Shown: piece by piece, positions 12,007 through 27,465 of the stretch
Layout: every line of letters starts with the position of its first letter
Position numbering within the stretch: position 1 is the first letter of the stretch
NCBI GenBank assembly: GCA_964019055.1
Contig: OZ025222.1
Span: 4,832,746 to 4,896,745 of the forward strand
Length of the DNA: 64,000 nucleotides
Direction of reading: 5' to 3'
From: Anthopleura xanthogrammica
Taxonomy: Eukaryota; Cnidaria; Anthozoa; Actiniaria; Actiniidae
The notes under the pieces: generated by a model
The model's database searches: none
Told to the model about the DNA's origin: nothing
What the model saw: only the letters and a program-made list of their open reading frames with translations
Position numbers and translations under genes: made by a program

Positions 12007-15000
12007 TTCATCATCATCTTTAGAAGCAATATCGACAGCTTTAGCATCAATTTTCCGCCCATCGGCTCTTTTGGTTGTCTTGTCTCCTACAAGGGAACTC
12101 TTTCTTGCCTTGATTGCAACGAATGAAGCTGTTGTGCTTTCACTCGTGATTTTGTTCAGCTCAGGCATTTCTTGGGGCAGGTTGAAACTGCTCCATGGCA
12201 AAACCTTCCCAGGTCCAATCCTGTATGCCCTCCAGGCTTTGATTCCTTTGGTGTCGTACTCAATGTTGTTAATGAGGCTTACGCCTTCCCATTTGACTTT
12301 TAAATCCCCAGAAGGTTGCGGGCCAGATAGCGCTACTACTATACCTGATATTCCCCCACAAGATTCGATTGCGCTTTTCATTTGTTCGGCGCTTTCAATA
12401 TCATTTCCTGGATTTACATGCCTTTTCATATGATTCTTAATCAATGCCGCCTTACGATCACAGCTTCCTTTACCACCTTGTGGATCAGAAAAATCGATGC
12501 GTTTAAGAGAGATGTCATGCCTCATAGATACTTCGTGGATGAGAAGCATAGTTGATGCTGAATGGTAGCATCCAGCATTGTCCTCTTTCAAATACACACT
12601 TTTCACATCTGGCTCGACGCTTTTCAACTCTTTAAGTACGTCATCAAAAATAGCCAAAATTGCACTGCTATCCTGGTTGCAACTTTGGAAGGGATGAACG
12701 AAAGTTAGCATTTGCATTTGTCCATCAGCACTCTTTCGTATGGCTACTGTTAGGTGCCAAGATATTCCCCTCTTTCCATACCAGTCTCGTTGACTTTCGC
12801 GGTACTTCCTCGGCAAGAACTTCATCGCCCAGTCTGATACTAAAAGAACAGAATGTTCATCTAACTTGTCAATAATCTCTTGTCTAGCGGAATCTTGGTT
12901 CACGTTTCTAAGGAGATGAGCTTTCCAAGCACTGATACGGTGTATGGAAGTTGAAACGATATATTCCAGTTCTTCTCTTTCTTCCTTGGAACATTCGGTG
13001 CTTGCAAGAACTACCTGTATTTCATCCATAGCAGCAGAAAGGAGTTGGCATCTGTCACACTGCATATTGTGTTCATGGTCACAATCACTAGAAAAATCGT
13101 CATCATCTGGGTCACTGAGTGCAAAAGTTCTACAATGATCAGCAACCATTGAACTTTTTGAAACGTGGACCTGAAATCAACGAAGAGGAAAAACAACAAA
13201 AAAAGTATTCAGTATAAAACAAAATAGTATTGAAGACTTGTTCCTTGTATCTCTAGATGTTAAAAATGCTTAGAGCCGATTCCCTTTTAATAATCTTGGA
13301 AAAGGCGGGGTACATTACATATGTAAAAAAGTGAGCACACTCCCTCAGTTGCTTTAAATTTACATTACCTTGTAATCACATTTAAGGTATCGCTTGGCAA
13401 GTTTAAGTCTGTCACTTATATCTTTGGCCCAAGTAAGACCCTTTCCACATTCATCTCCTAGTTTATCGATGACCTTTTGCAGCTCGTCAAAGGCTTCTGC
13501 ACCAACCGCTGAAAAATAATCTAAACCTTGCAGAGATTTGCGGGTGGATGCTGAGCAAACGTTAAGGACTCTCCACAAGGTACTGCGGCTCATTGGCTCA
13601 AATCCAATTTCATTACAGTATCCTTGATACTTTCGGATTATCTGCTCTGGTATCAATGTTCGAACAACATTGGGGATCTTGATTTGTGCATCAGATGAAA
13701 GCCTAAGTGTCTTTTCACCGAAAGGCAAATCTTGTACTATGTGATTACTCGTTATAAATGAAAGAAAGTGTTCCAATTTCTCTTCTTTCACACACATTCT
13801 AGTGTTATTAACAGGTGGTAATGCTGCTCCTCGGCCATGCAATAATATGTGATGCCTAGCAATGTCATAGCGATATTTCGTTAAGGTTGGTATCCACCTA
13901 AGCAAATCTTTAAACCCAACCTTATCAGCCATTATAGAAAGTATCTGGCGACGAGAACTCCAGTGTTCTGCATTATTATAACATTCAGACAGGGCCTCCA
14001 TTAATGAACAATCAACGTTATTGCCGGAACCATCTAGCTTTTTCTTATCCAACTGATTAAATAGCTTGGCTGATTCTCCTGGGGCAATTTCTTCGAGACA
14101 GGTATGAACCACATGTTGCGCCTTTCTTAGATGGAATCTTTTAGTGCGCTCTGACGCATTTTCCCATGGTATCGAGAGAGTATATCGAATGGGACTTACA
14201 TCTCTGGACCTAAGATATGAATTCATTTTTTCTCTTGGGGATTTTTCTGCAACAGGAGAACACAAAAGGGACTCTTGACTTGGCTCGTAAAGGCTTTTTG
14301 GGGTATCTCGACTAAAGCATTCAGTATCATCTATTTGAGAGAGTGTTGGACTTGCAAATACTGGTCTGAACGACACCTCTTCGTCTTCGTTTTCATCCTA
14401 AAGATAGAAACACGCAATGATTTTTTTTTGTGACACAGTATTGATCATTTTGAAATAATTTTTTTGCGCGTATGCATTATCACTTTATTTGCATAAAACA
14501 AACATATGCCGAATATATGACCAATGAGTAACTGAATGTTTTACTAACATGAATGTCTACAGCATGCAAGGATCTATTATTCATTTTTGATATTATGTTT
14601 TATGCTTTTATCTTTTATTTAAGTTTCATAACAATAGTCTCAAGCGGGAGAATGGTTGGGATACCTGTGTTTGCATCGTCATCATATACTTAGGGGTAGG
14701 AGGGATGAAGAGAGAGGCACGTGCGCACACCGCATTTAATAAGATCCAATTTATTTACAGTCCATACCAGTGTCAAATTAGTCATTTCAATAGTGACCTC
14801 AGTTTCTTGATTTTTTTCTTCTTCTTTTTCCATTTCCCTTAGTAGTTTTCTACAGTTGACACAGATACCTGATAAGAATATAAGAGTACTGGACTAAGTA
14901 AGCCTGGATTGATTTAATAGAATGAACAAAAATAATGTCATATACCTGATCCAGCTTGAACAAACACGCCGGTTCTCTTCAAGATCAATTGCGTATCCCT

Positions 15001-15372
15001 CTTACCAATTCCTCTTTCACCCTTCGGCCACGTTCTTTTGCCTTTTCCATGATTAGAGATTTGAACCGGTACTCTACACCGTGTAGACTTCCTCGTCCAA
15101 CCAAGCCCTAGCTTCCCGCGATGAAGTGGACAAATTGTCCATGTTTCGATATCTTTGGGACGTGTAAACAATCCCGCTCTACTTAAAATCAGATCTATTT
15201 CATTCTCGTGTCCAGCAAATTGAAATAGATTCTCATGGCTAGAAATCTCCTTTTTACATGCAAGGAAAGGAATCACATTAGAATATTTATGGCGATCTCT
15301 TGGATCATGACCACATCCCCCTCCAGTAAGTGCTTTAAAAGAGCATTGCAAATCCATCGAGACTAACATCAT
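11161..15372 (-). CDS. Transposase-like protein, four exons, ~1188 aa
   Basis: Exons on the minus strand: 15372-14946, 14868-14768, 14397-13369, 13170-11161. All junctions are GT-AG and in frame, summing to 1189 codons with TAG at 11161-11163; ATG at 15372 is the first in the open frame. Residues ~80-150 form a Cys/His zinc-binding module (CPLHR, C99, CVNC) completed across the first splice. Exon 4 holds the likely catalytic core: SDWAMKF (D632), YLKEDNAGCYH (D716) and FSDPQGGKGSCDRK (D748 or D757), a plausible D-D-D/E triad. It is followed by a poly-Asp stretch, a C2H2 finger (residues 935-959) and a helix-turn-helix-like segment (LTSQQISSFFSR, ~1070). I recall similar uncharacterised proteins in cnidarians and fish, but assign no superfamily. 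Function as the transposase of the surrounding element is inferred from position between the TIRs. Confidence 0.82.
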
Positions 15373-15433
15373 AACAGCCCGACTGAACAACTATTTTGTT
15401 ATTGCTCTGCCGGACTTTTTAGAAACATACATA

Positions 15434-16428
15434 ACATGTCAAAGTTAATTAGGTCCAGTCATCCTTATCTTGTCGATCAAAAAATATCGGCATAGAGTTG
15501 GAACTTGTGAAGCTTTTCACTATTTTATTTGAACGAATATGAATTATTAAATCTTCCAAATATTTTCTGAAAAACTGATTTAAAGAAAAGCAACTAAAAA
15601 AATTCTAATAAGAAAGCAAAAACACGAATAATTTCAATTCAAATGATGAGTACCATAATATAGATCGAAGTGCTTTGCATAAATTATGCAGCGCTTAGAG
15701 GTTCACTATAAACCGAAATTACAAGATTTAGAGCAAAAAAGTTTTTAAAATCCTCCAATTTTAAAGGCAAAACATGATTTTGTTGTTTTTGTTTTTATTT
15801 CAAGACAGTTTGCGATAAAATAAGAAAAGCATGACTGTTTATGCAAATTGTTTACCGCGACTTGGCAATTTTACTGATCTTAGCCGACGTTAGACTTGCA
15901 CGATTTTGGGCAAGTTCAGAGCTCCATAACTTCGCTCGAATACATTTACCCAAGCTGATTTTTTCACAGTCATATATTTACTATCTTAACTTTCAGACTA
16001 CAGAACATTATCGAATAATTTTTGGTAGCACACAGTAAAATAATTTTTGTTTTTGCCCTATTTTTGTGAAAGCGAAAAGTATAACTTAGAAATATTTTTT
16101 AAATAATGCTACAAAGTAGGTGGAAATCCATATAAAGGCTAGGGACTAAACTTAAGATAATAATGAACAACTTTGAGAAGGTTTCGAGTCATTACAGTAT
16201 TTAATTTTGCCACACGAGGCCGCCAAAGTTGACAAAAAATCGAGCGTCTCAAAGCGGCGCTTTGACGAAATTCCGTTTTTCGCGATTTTCTCCTAAAATA
16301 TTCAATCTTTTTCAAAACAAAAAGCACCATGATGTATTTCATGTTAAGGGCTACCTATGGTTCAAATATGAGCAAAATCGATTTTTTGAGCGTTGCCGCG
16401 ATTGTCTGGTTTTTACAGATATCTTCTC
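15434..16428 (-). repeat. Right terminal inverted repeat
   Basis: 995-bp arm complementary to 9818-10800. It lies immediately upstream of the transposase start codon and so probably contains its promoter. Confidence 0.9.
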
Positions 16429-16432
16429 TTAA
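16429..16432. repeat. Right TTAA target-site duplication
   Basis: TTAA following CAGATATCTTCTC; afterwards the host repeat resumes with ttttcttatttgaattac, matching the inverse of 5881-5895. Confidence 0.9.
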
Positions 16433-16599
16433 TTTTCTTATTTGAATTACTATCAGTATATCAGATATTAAAATTACCTTTTTTAAATTTTTATTTAAAA
16501 ATAAAAAGGTTCATTTAAGATTTTGAGCGTAGAAATTAATTCCAGAAAAAATCTGAGCCTTCAACGGGAATTAAACCCATGGTTGAGTTTGTGATTATT

Positions 16600-16930
16600 T
16601 AGCAGTTATTCGCCGAAGGCGAAGTGATTATCGATGAATATTTACCGAGCGGCGAGTCTTCGAGCTGCGAGGTAAATATTCATCGATAACCACTGAGCTT
16701 GAGGTGAATAATTGTTTTAGTATAAATAAAAAGTTGATTATTTCAAAAAAGAAAGAAGGAAACAACATTGAAAGTGAAAATATTTTATTTTTTAAAAGCG
16801 CGACGGTCACGCTGACAGCCATTTTGTCCGAAAAGGTGATTATCGGCTGATAATCCGAGATAGAAAACCAATCAGAGCGCGCGATTTTGTATAATCACCT
16901 TTGTATTTATACTAACATGAATTAATGTAT
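16600..16930. mobile_element. Hairpin element (MITE-like)
   Basis: 16620-16695 folds on itself: gtgattatcgatgaatattta ends are mirrored by taaatattcatcgataacca across a short GC-rich loop. A related but weaker inverted match (aaggtgattat... / ...ataatcaccttt) lies at 16833-16907, suggesting a ~300-bp foldback element. No coding capacity. About 17090-17140 holds a degraded SINE head similar to that at 36070. Confidence 0.6.
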
Positions 16931-17202
16931 GGATTCCGATTATGATAATAACATTGATCGGGTCCATCCTTGAGAATCAAGGGCGACGTAGCGCTGGTAC
17001 ACAGTAAATTAGATAGGGCCGTTTTGGCACCAAGGGGCTATTTTGGCTTTATGAAATAGGGGCCGTTTTGGTTCTCTCATGGGCCAAAATGGGAACTAGC
17101 TAAAGTGCACTCGCCTCTCACCTCTGGGGTCTGTGCCTGCCTAAAGGAAGTAAATTACTTAGTTCCGTCTAATCCGTCTAATCCATCTTTTCCACAATGC
17201 AG

Positions 17203-18384
17203 GTTGTGATGAAGGGTGGTTACAGTTTAACAACCACTGTTACTTCTTCAATCACGATCCAAAAGGAAAAGCTAATTGGCACCGTGCAGAACAAGCATGC
17301 CAGCTTCTCGGTGGCCACTTGGTTGATATCCGTAACGAAGATGAATGGCAGTTTGTGAAGAGCCACATTCGTCGAGAAGGCGGCCTATACAATCAGTACC
17401 TCATCGGCATGACTGATGCAGCACGTGAGGGCAAGTGGAAGTATATCGATGGCAGCAGAGTCTCATTCTTCAGATGGCATAGAGGTACGTATATGTTAAA
17501 TTAAGGACCGTACTTGGTAAAGCTGGCAACAGTTATTCTATTATATATGCTAAGGTCGATTATAAGGTCGGGCCCAATTCAGAGGGGAGGGGTGGGGTTA
17601 CCCGGTACATTCAAACCACTTCTGGAAGTGCATGTAATTCTGTATTTTATCCTATATAGTCAAATATCTCCGGATCTACGGGAAAAAAAATAACGAGCGA
17701 GACTTGGAGCAAGTCTAAATTGCCCATAAGTCTGATTACAAGAACTGTTTATAAGTCGTTGCCTATATCTATAATGAGTTACAAAAGTTTGCCAATCAAA
17801 GACCTAAATCAGTTCCTAAGCTATGTTTGGCCATATTCAAGTATACATTCGAGTGATATTTAAACGGATAAAACATAACTAAATGTATAGTAAAAGTTTT
17901 AAAACATTAGTAAAACATTAAGGAATAAAACAAGGATAATCAAGCAAAAGGGTTAAAAAGCACCAAGGTGTGTCGAGGTATGCATACAAGGGGAGAACTT
18001 TTACGTTCCTTCCACACCCTCTACCAAGATTAAATTCAAAAATCGGCTAACAATACTGTCAGTAATCGCAGTTTGATAAATTATTATGAACTATATAACT
18101 AAGAATCGATAAGATTTGTTTAGATTAGGATAAGGGATACTTGATTTACTTCGGCGTTTATTAAATTTTCGCGCCTCAAATGCGGCGCTTATTTGAGGGC
18201 GGCGCTTATTCGAGTAAATACGTAATGCCTAATTTTCTTCCTCGTAACAGGTGAACCAAATGGAGGTGCCGGTGAAAGCTGTGGAACTGTATTCTCTAAC
18301 TCTGCGATTCGTGGTCGTTATAATGATGGACCGTGCAACTACAAGTATGGAAAGTTCATTTGCAAGAAATCTGCAGTATCTTAA
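17203..18384 (+). CDS. C-type lectin domain protein, last two coding exons
   Basis: Exon 17203-17484 follows a tttccacaatgcag acceptor and ends at AGAG|gtacgt. Exon 18251-18384 begins after ctcgtaacag and ends at TAA 18382-18384; the phase-1 junction is in frame. Together they encode one long-form C-type lectin domain: CDEGWLQFNNHC start, AEQACQLLGGHLVDI helix, GEPN calcium/sugar loop, and the closing C...C pair. EPN is the mannose-type signature; the second motif reads YND where WND is usual, so calcium binding is likely but not certain. The exon carrying the start and signal peptide is not identifiable upstream; it may lie beyond the transposon-filled DNA. Probably secreted, with a sugar-binding or innate-immunity role by family analogy. 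A 3'-UTR exon (from 18791, after ttatttcag) and AATAAA near 18880-18900 seem to complete the transcript. Confidence 0.88.
18145..18230 (+). repeat. GGCGCTTATT repeat in lectin intron
   Basis: The block cggcgtttattaaattttcg ... gggcggcgcttattcgagtaaatacg is shared with two places at 54010-54060 and 54275-54350. It ends 20 bp before the lectin's last acceptor site. Confidence 0.6.
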
Positions 18385-18899
18385 AGGTAATACCTTATTT
18401 GTAATTAATTCCGTAAGAGAGTGAGAGTATGAGCGTCTGAAGAAGTTTAAAAAAAAAATTGTTTTCTTGATATTTGGTCCATCAAATCATTGGAATTACG
18501 TCATCAAGGTGAGCGCGCGTGCACTAATCACTATCAAATGCTTAGAAAGGATGCGCCGTCGAGCGCTAACAATGCTCATGAACATCCTTAATGAAAACGG
18601 TAAGTATAAATGCAAGTTTTACAAGAGATCAAAGAGAACTGAACCATTCTGCATGGCCGTAAAACTAGAAATACATCCGTCACTGAAAATTCTTCTCACC
18701 GTTCGAATTCCCAACCCTACATCAGTTCAGTTCATAAATTTAATTTTGAATGTTTTTAACTTATCATTAATGTAAGTTGTGTTATTTCAGTTAAAACCAC
18801 GAGTCAAACCATGAAGACTGACAGCCCAACGAAATACAAGTTAACTAACTAAAGGGGATTAAATTCGATAAGATGAATAATAAAGAAATCAATAAAAAT

Positions 18900-19372
18900 A
18901 AATCTAAATCTAAAATGCAATGTAAAATTAATCTCTAGTGAAAGAAGCAAATAAACCATCTAGTAGAGTCTTGAAGCAGTGACTCGATCAAGTTGTTTTA
19001 CTTATTTAAAGCTGCTTGCTTGCTTGCCCAAACCAAAGACCCCATTTTTTCTCGCTTCCTTCACGACCTTATCAAAATCACTGCAATAAATGAGTATGTA
19101 GAACAAGACCAAACCCAAACTTACCCAAACCCATATCATAGTTTGACGCTTTGAAGGGAGAGGGGGGGACTAACACTGCTGACGCTTGTGCACCTAGGGA
19201 GTTTCACAGACATTTTTTATCTCCCTGTTTTGATCTACTGATTAAAACCCGCAAGCAATGAAATCAAATAATCAAAATCAAAAAAAAATTATATACAAAT
19301 GTACACGTTATTAGTTTATTTGTATAAATTTCCTTTCTTTCTGTCCTTTTTTCTTTCAAACTCCCAAGCTTG
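18900..19372. other. Intergenic between lectin and METTL15
   Basis: Contains the probable polyadenylation region of the lectin transcript and otherwise nothing recognisable. Confidence 0.5.
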
Positions 19373-19447
19373 GGCTCCCTGTGTCACTATTTACAGTCAC
19401 GTCATCTTATAAATATTTATTGTTTACGTGACTATCGAGTAGGACTG
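19373..19447. promoter_or_regulatory. Probable METTL15 promoter, repeat-derived
   Basis: This 75-bp block ends ~28 bp before the METTL15 ATG. It is an inverse copy of 4186-4262, sharing caagcttgggctccctgtg and gtttacgtgactatcgagta with differences between. The 4.2-kb copy contains a perfect TGACGTCA; here the site reads tcacgtca. A promoter role is inferred from position only. Confidence 0.5.
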
Positions 19448-19475
19448 GTGACTAATTGAAAGGAAATTTTTCAAA

Positions 19476-24193
<4,718 letters not shown>

Positions 24194-24684
24194 TAATGAT
24201 GGAGGGTTGGGAGGGGAAATTTTGACCTAGATAGACTGAACTACACTTTAGGGAATCAACATTGAGGGAGGGGAGGGGAGGGAATTTGTTTAAGACTGCC
24301 TGAGTTCTGGGAAATAAAAAAGGGAGGCTTAACAACTGAAAGAATGGGATGAAAGAATTGGAATCTTGATGAAGTCTTTGAAAACTGTTCTAGACTCCTG
24401 ATAAGGGAGGGAGAGAGGGAGGGGATAGAAGTGAAATAATGGGAAGGAAATGAATTATTTAACCGAATTTGTACCTGACAGAATTCTAAAATAAAGGGCC
24501 TGCACTTAAAAAACAGCAGGAGTAAAAAAAAAATATCAAGGAATTGATTTTTTAAAAAAAAAAATCAATGGAAAAGGAAGGATTGTAATATTAAGATATA
24601 TTTTACAGCGTTGTCACGTGACGATTTCTCGTTCATTTTTATCCTCGTTCAAAAAACCTATAGAGCTTTTAAGTGTGACGTCAA

Positions 24685-24896
24685 TCGAATGAGGAAAAAA
24701 CGACTTCCGGGTCCAAAACGAAATTCAGTTTTATAAAGATTTTTCTTACTTTTTCTTCGTGACAGCATTTGCTGTCCAAAGTTCTAATTGTTCCAGGTGG
24801 AGGTTAAATCATTGAGAATATTTTTCGTTTTATTTTAACATTTTTGTGAGCAGTTGGACCCGGAAATACGTCACAACTTAACATGAGTTCTATGGC
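24685..24896 (-). mobile_element. MITE family X, copy downstream of METTL15
   Basis: Reverse-oriented relative of 21700-21907, running from aaaaaacgacttccgggtcc to gtcacaacttaacatgagtt. Confidence 0.85.
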
Positions 24897-26438
24897 AGGT
24901 TTCACTGAACTAGTGATTTTATTTAGCGTGTGAAAGAAAGATGACTAGTTAGCACTAGTTGATAAAGAACAAAAGAAAACAATGGATTTAGAGTCAACTA
25001 CTAACTATTAGTTTGACAATTTTTCACACGCCAAGTAAAAACACTATTTACCCGCGCTAATTCCGTTACGACCTGCCTCTTTGCTGCAAATAAAATGTGG
25101 TTTCCCTAGAAGCCTGACTGATAAAAAAAAATACTAGTTGTGCAAACAATATGTTACACAGAAAAAGTTTGTACAACATGCCGCTTTGAATTGCAGCTTT
25201 ATCGAGACGAGTTGTACGAAAACATTTCGCGTATAACAACTCTTTTATCTTTTAAAAGATACAGTTTTATCAAAAAGGTGTTACTACATATCAACATGAA
25301 AAGTATTAGCAAGATTTCCATAATTTTCTTGTGTTATTTTTTTATTATCGTATTTTTGAATACTGAATTTGTAAAATTGTAAAAGAACACCGCTAAGCTA
25401 AGTACATAAAATAAAACTGGTGCTTTTAATCATTTAATTGTGGTCTCAAATGACTCTTAAAAATTTAGCGATATGTGTTTTTCGTAAATTGCAATTTTTC
25501 GATAAAATGACACGATATATATCAACTGTTTCAAATTAACTGGAAAACTTCTTCTTGATATTCCCTTATCCTTATGATGCTGCCGAAAACTCTTATCCCT
25601 AAATTAAAGTATCAAGTATACTGATCGATGATATCCCTAAAGTTAAAGTTTTAAAGCTATTACATTTAGTTAACTTTGAAATTCTTTTGTCAGTTATCCC
25701 TTATTCCTAAAACTATTTTGCCTGTTATCCGTTATCCTTATCAAAATCCCTAGCTGGCCCTCAAAACTACCAACTTATAATTATCGCATTTAACTAGAAT
25801 TTCCTAGTCAGCCAAGGAATTTTCCTAAATGTTTATGTTGCCGAAAGGAAGGAAGGAAGGAGAAAAGAAAGAAAGAAAGAAAAGAGAGAGACTAAGAAGA
25901 AAAAAGAAAGAAAGAAAGAAAAGAGAGAAAGAGAGAGAAGGAAAAAAAGACGGGATTGCACGACGTGGCATTTAGAATGCATCCAGAAATAAAAGTGCAT
26001 GTCTCATTAGTTAAGTGTAGAGTCATCTAACTGGTCCTAACTCACCGTATCCATCGAGTTCAATAAATCCACGTTAAAGTATCGTGGTATATGGTGACAT
26101 CAGCCGGTCGGCCTGTAAGATACATGTATTTGGCAATGCGCCATTTCATCAAGATTCAAAGACAAGCAGTATGATAGAATCAAGGTGGTAGTATGAAATC
26201 ACAATTCACTTAGAGTGGGTTCAAAACAAGCTCTCTCTCCCTTCCTTTCTCTCTATTTGAAATTCATCATAAAATTCTGTATATAGAAGGATTTGATTCT
26301 ACTTGTATACAGTGTATACATATATTGTCTTATTGTTTTTCCTCTGTCTTAATTACATTTTTTTAGTTTTTAACTCGGTTTTCATGAAAAACAAGTGTAA
26401 AATTATTTGAAATATTTTCTCCGAGTTTAAATAAAGTA

Positions 26439-26562
<124 letters not shown>

Positions 26563-27465
26563 TTTCCCTGTCTGTCCGTCTGTCATCCCTCTCTTCACCT
26601 CTCTCATTTCATTCGCGAACTCCCCCTCCCCCCCTCTCTTGTCTTTCGATCTAACTCGTGGTAAATAGTATTTTTCTTCTCTTAGTATCGATGATTTCAA
26701 TTATCATTATTTTTCTTTTATATCATTATCTCGGCATTGTCTTCTTGTTTTTCATCTTCTATAGCTCCCCTAGGCCATCTCATTTAGCATCTCAAGTGTT
26801 CAATGTTTCTATTTTCTCTTTAAACTTTCTTTTCCTTCCTAAACTCATAGGTAAAATTCAATACCACGTTTTTCATTTAGAAGGGTTACATTTCGCGTTA
26901 ATTACGCTGGCTAGGCCTTTGGTTGTTGACATCCCTGTTCTGACTATGGACGTCCATTCTGCGGGTGGCAGCTATCACACGGCGATCACGAGGCCAAAAC
27001 AGAGCAGGTGAAACAAAATATCAAGTCGAATAAATCAGCCAAAAAAGGCTCTTAACGCCAACAGGGAAGCTTCTAAACTGCAAAACATTTTCCTCATGCA
27101 AATTCCATTGTCATTAAACTTGTAATTTGTATTTTGTTTAGGTTTTTGAGTTGTAAAAAAGGTGTTTTTTCCTCTTCAAACATCAGGATATAAACACTAT
27201 TGTTCAGTAATAAGCCGTTGGGTAATTGTATGATAGTAGACTTCAGCATCTCATTATAGCATTTCCACCCACATACCCGAAGCTGATTGGCTGCTTTTGA
27301 AATAATATTCACTCTTCTCAATAACAAATAACGAAAGTCTTGAATCAGCAAAAAATATGAAAAACAACATTTAAGTTGAAACACATTTTCAGTCGGGTCT
27401 ATAGACAGTGCGCCGCGGTACTGTAGCTAGATCTCAGAGGTTGGTGGTAAAAATATCTTCACAAC

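Larger units (their letters stand above)
9818..16428. mobile_element. 6.6-kb DNA transposon, TTAA target site, long TIRs, intact transposase
   Basis: A 6611-bp element with terminal inverted repeats of ~985 bp (9818-10800 and 15434-16428), beginning GAGAAGATATCTG and ending CAGATATCTTCTC, flanked by TTAA on both sides. Removing it and one TTAA restores the sequence seen in inverse at 5880-5910, so boundaries and duplication are directly supported. It carries one multi-exon gene on the minus strand (11161-15372) whose upstream region lies in the right TIR. TTAA duplications are known for piggyBac, Kolobok and Sola3 elements. The encoded protein shows neither a THAP finger nor an obvious piggyBac signature, so a Sola3-like or unnamed lineage is the hypothesis to test. 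Open frames and clean ends suggest recent activity. Confidence 0.9.
7061..16574. repeat. Interspersed repeat, copy 2, expanded and rearranged
   Basis: Second copy of the block at 5189-6871. Order: A (7061-7506); a ~1.2-kb insertion with poly-C and a minisatellite (7507-8711); B (8712-8885); C inverted relative to copy 1 (8884-9817 and 16433-16510), itself split by the TTAA transposon at 9818-16428; D (16511-16574). Sequence agreement outside the insertions is high on inspection. Inversion of C between identical flanks is the notable difference. Confidence 0.8.

Noticed and set aside
11906..12433. Poly-Ser open frame on the plus strand
   Set aside because: It is the antisense reading of the poly-Asp codons of the transposase; no independent domain.
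9818..16428. piggyBac or Kolobok assignment from the TTAA duplication
   Set aside because: Neither a piggyBac signature nor a THAP domain or Kolobok-type motif is visible in the protein; TTAA alone is not decisive.
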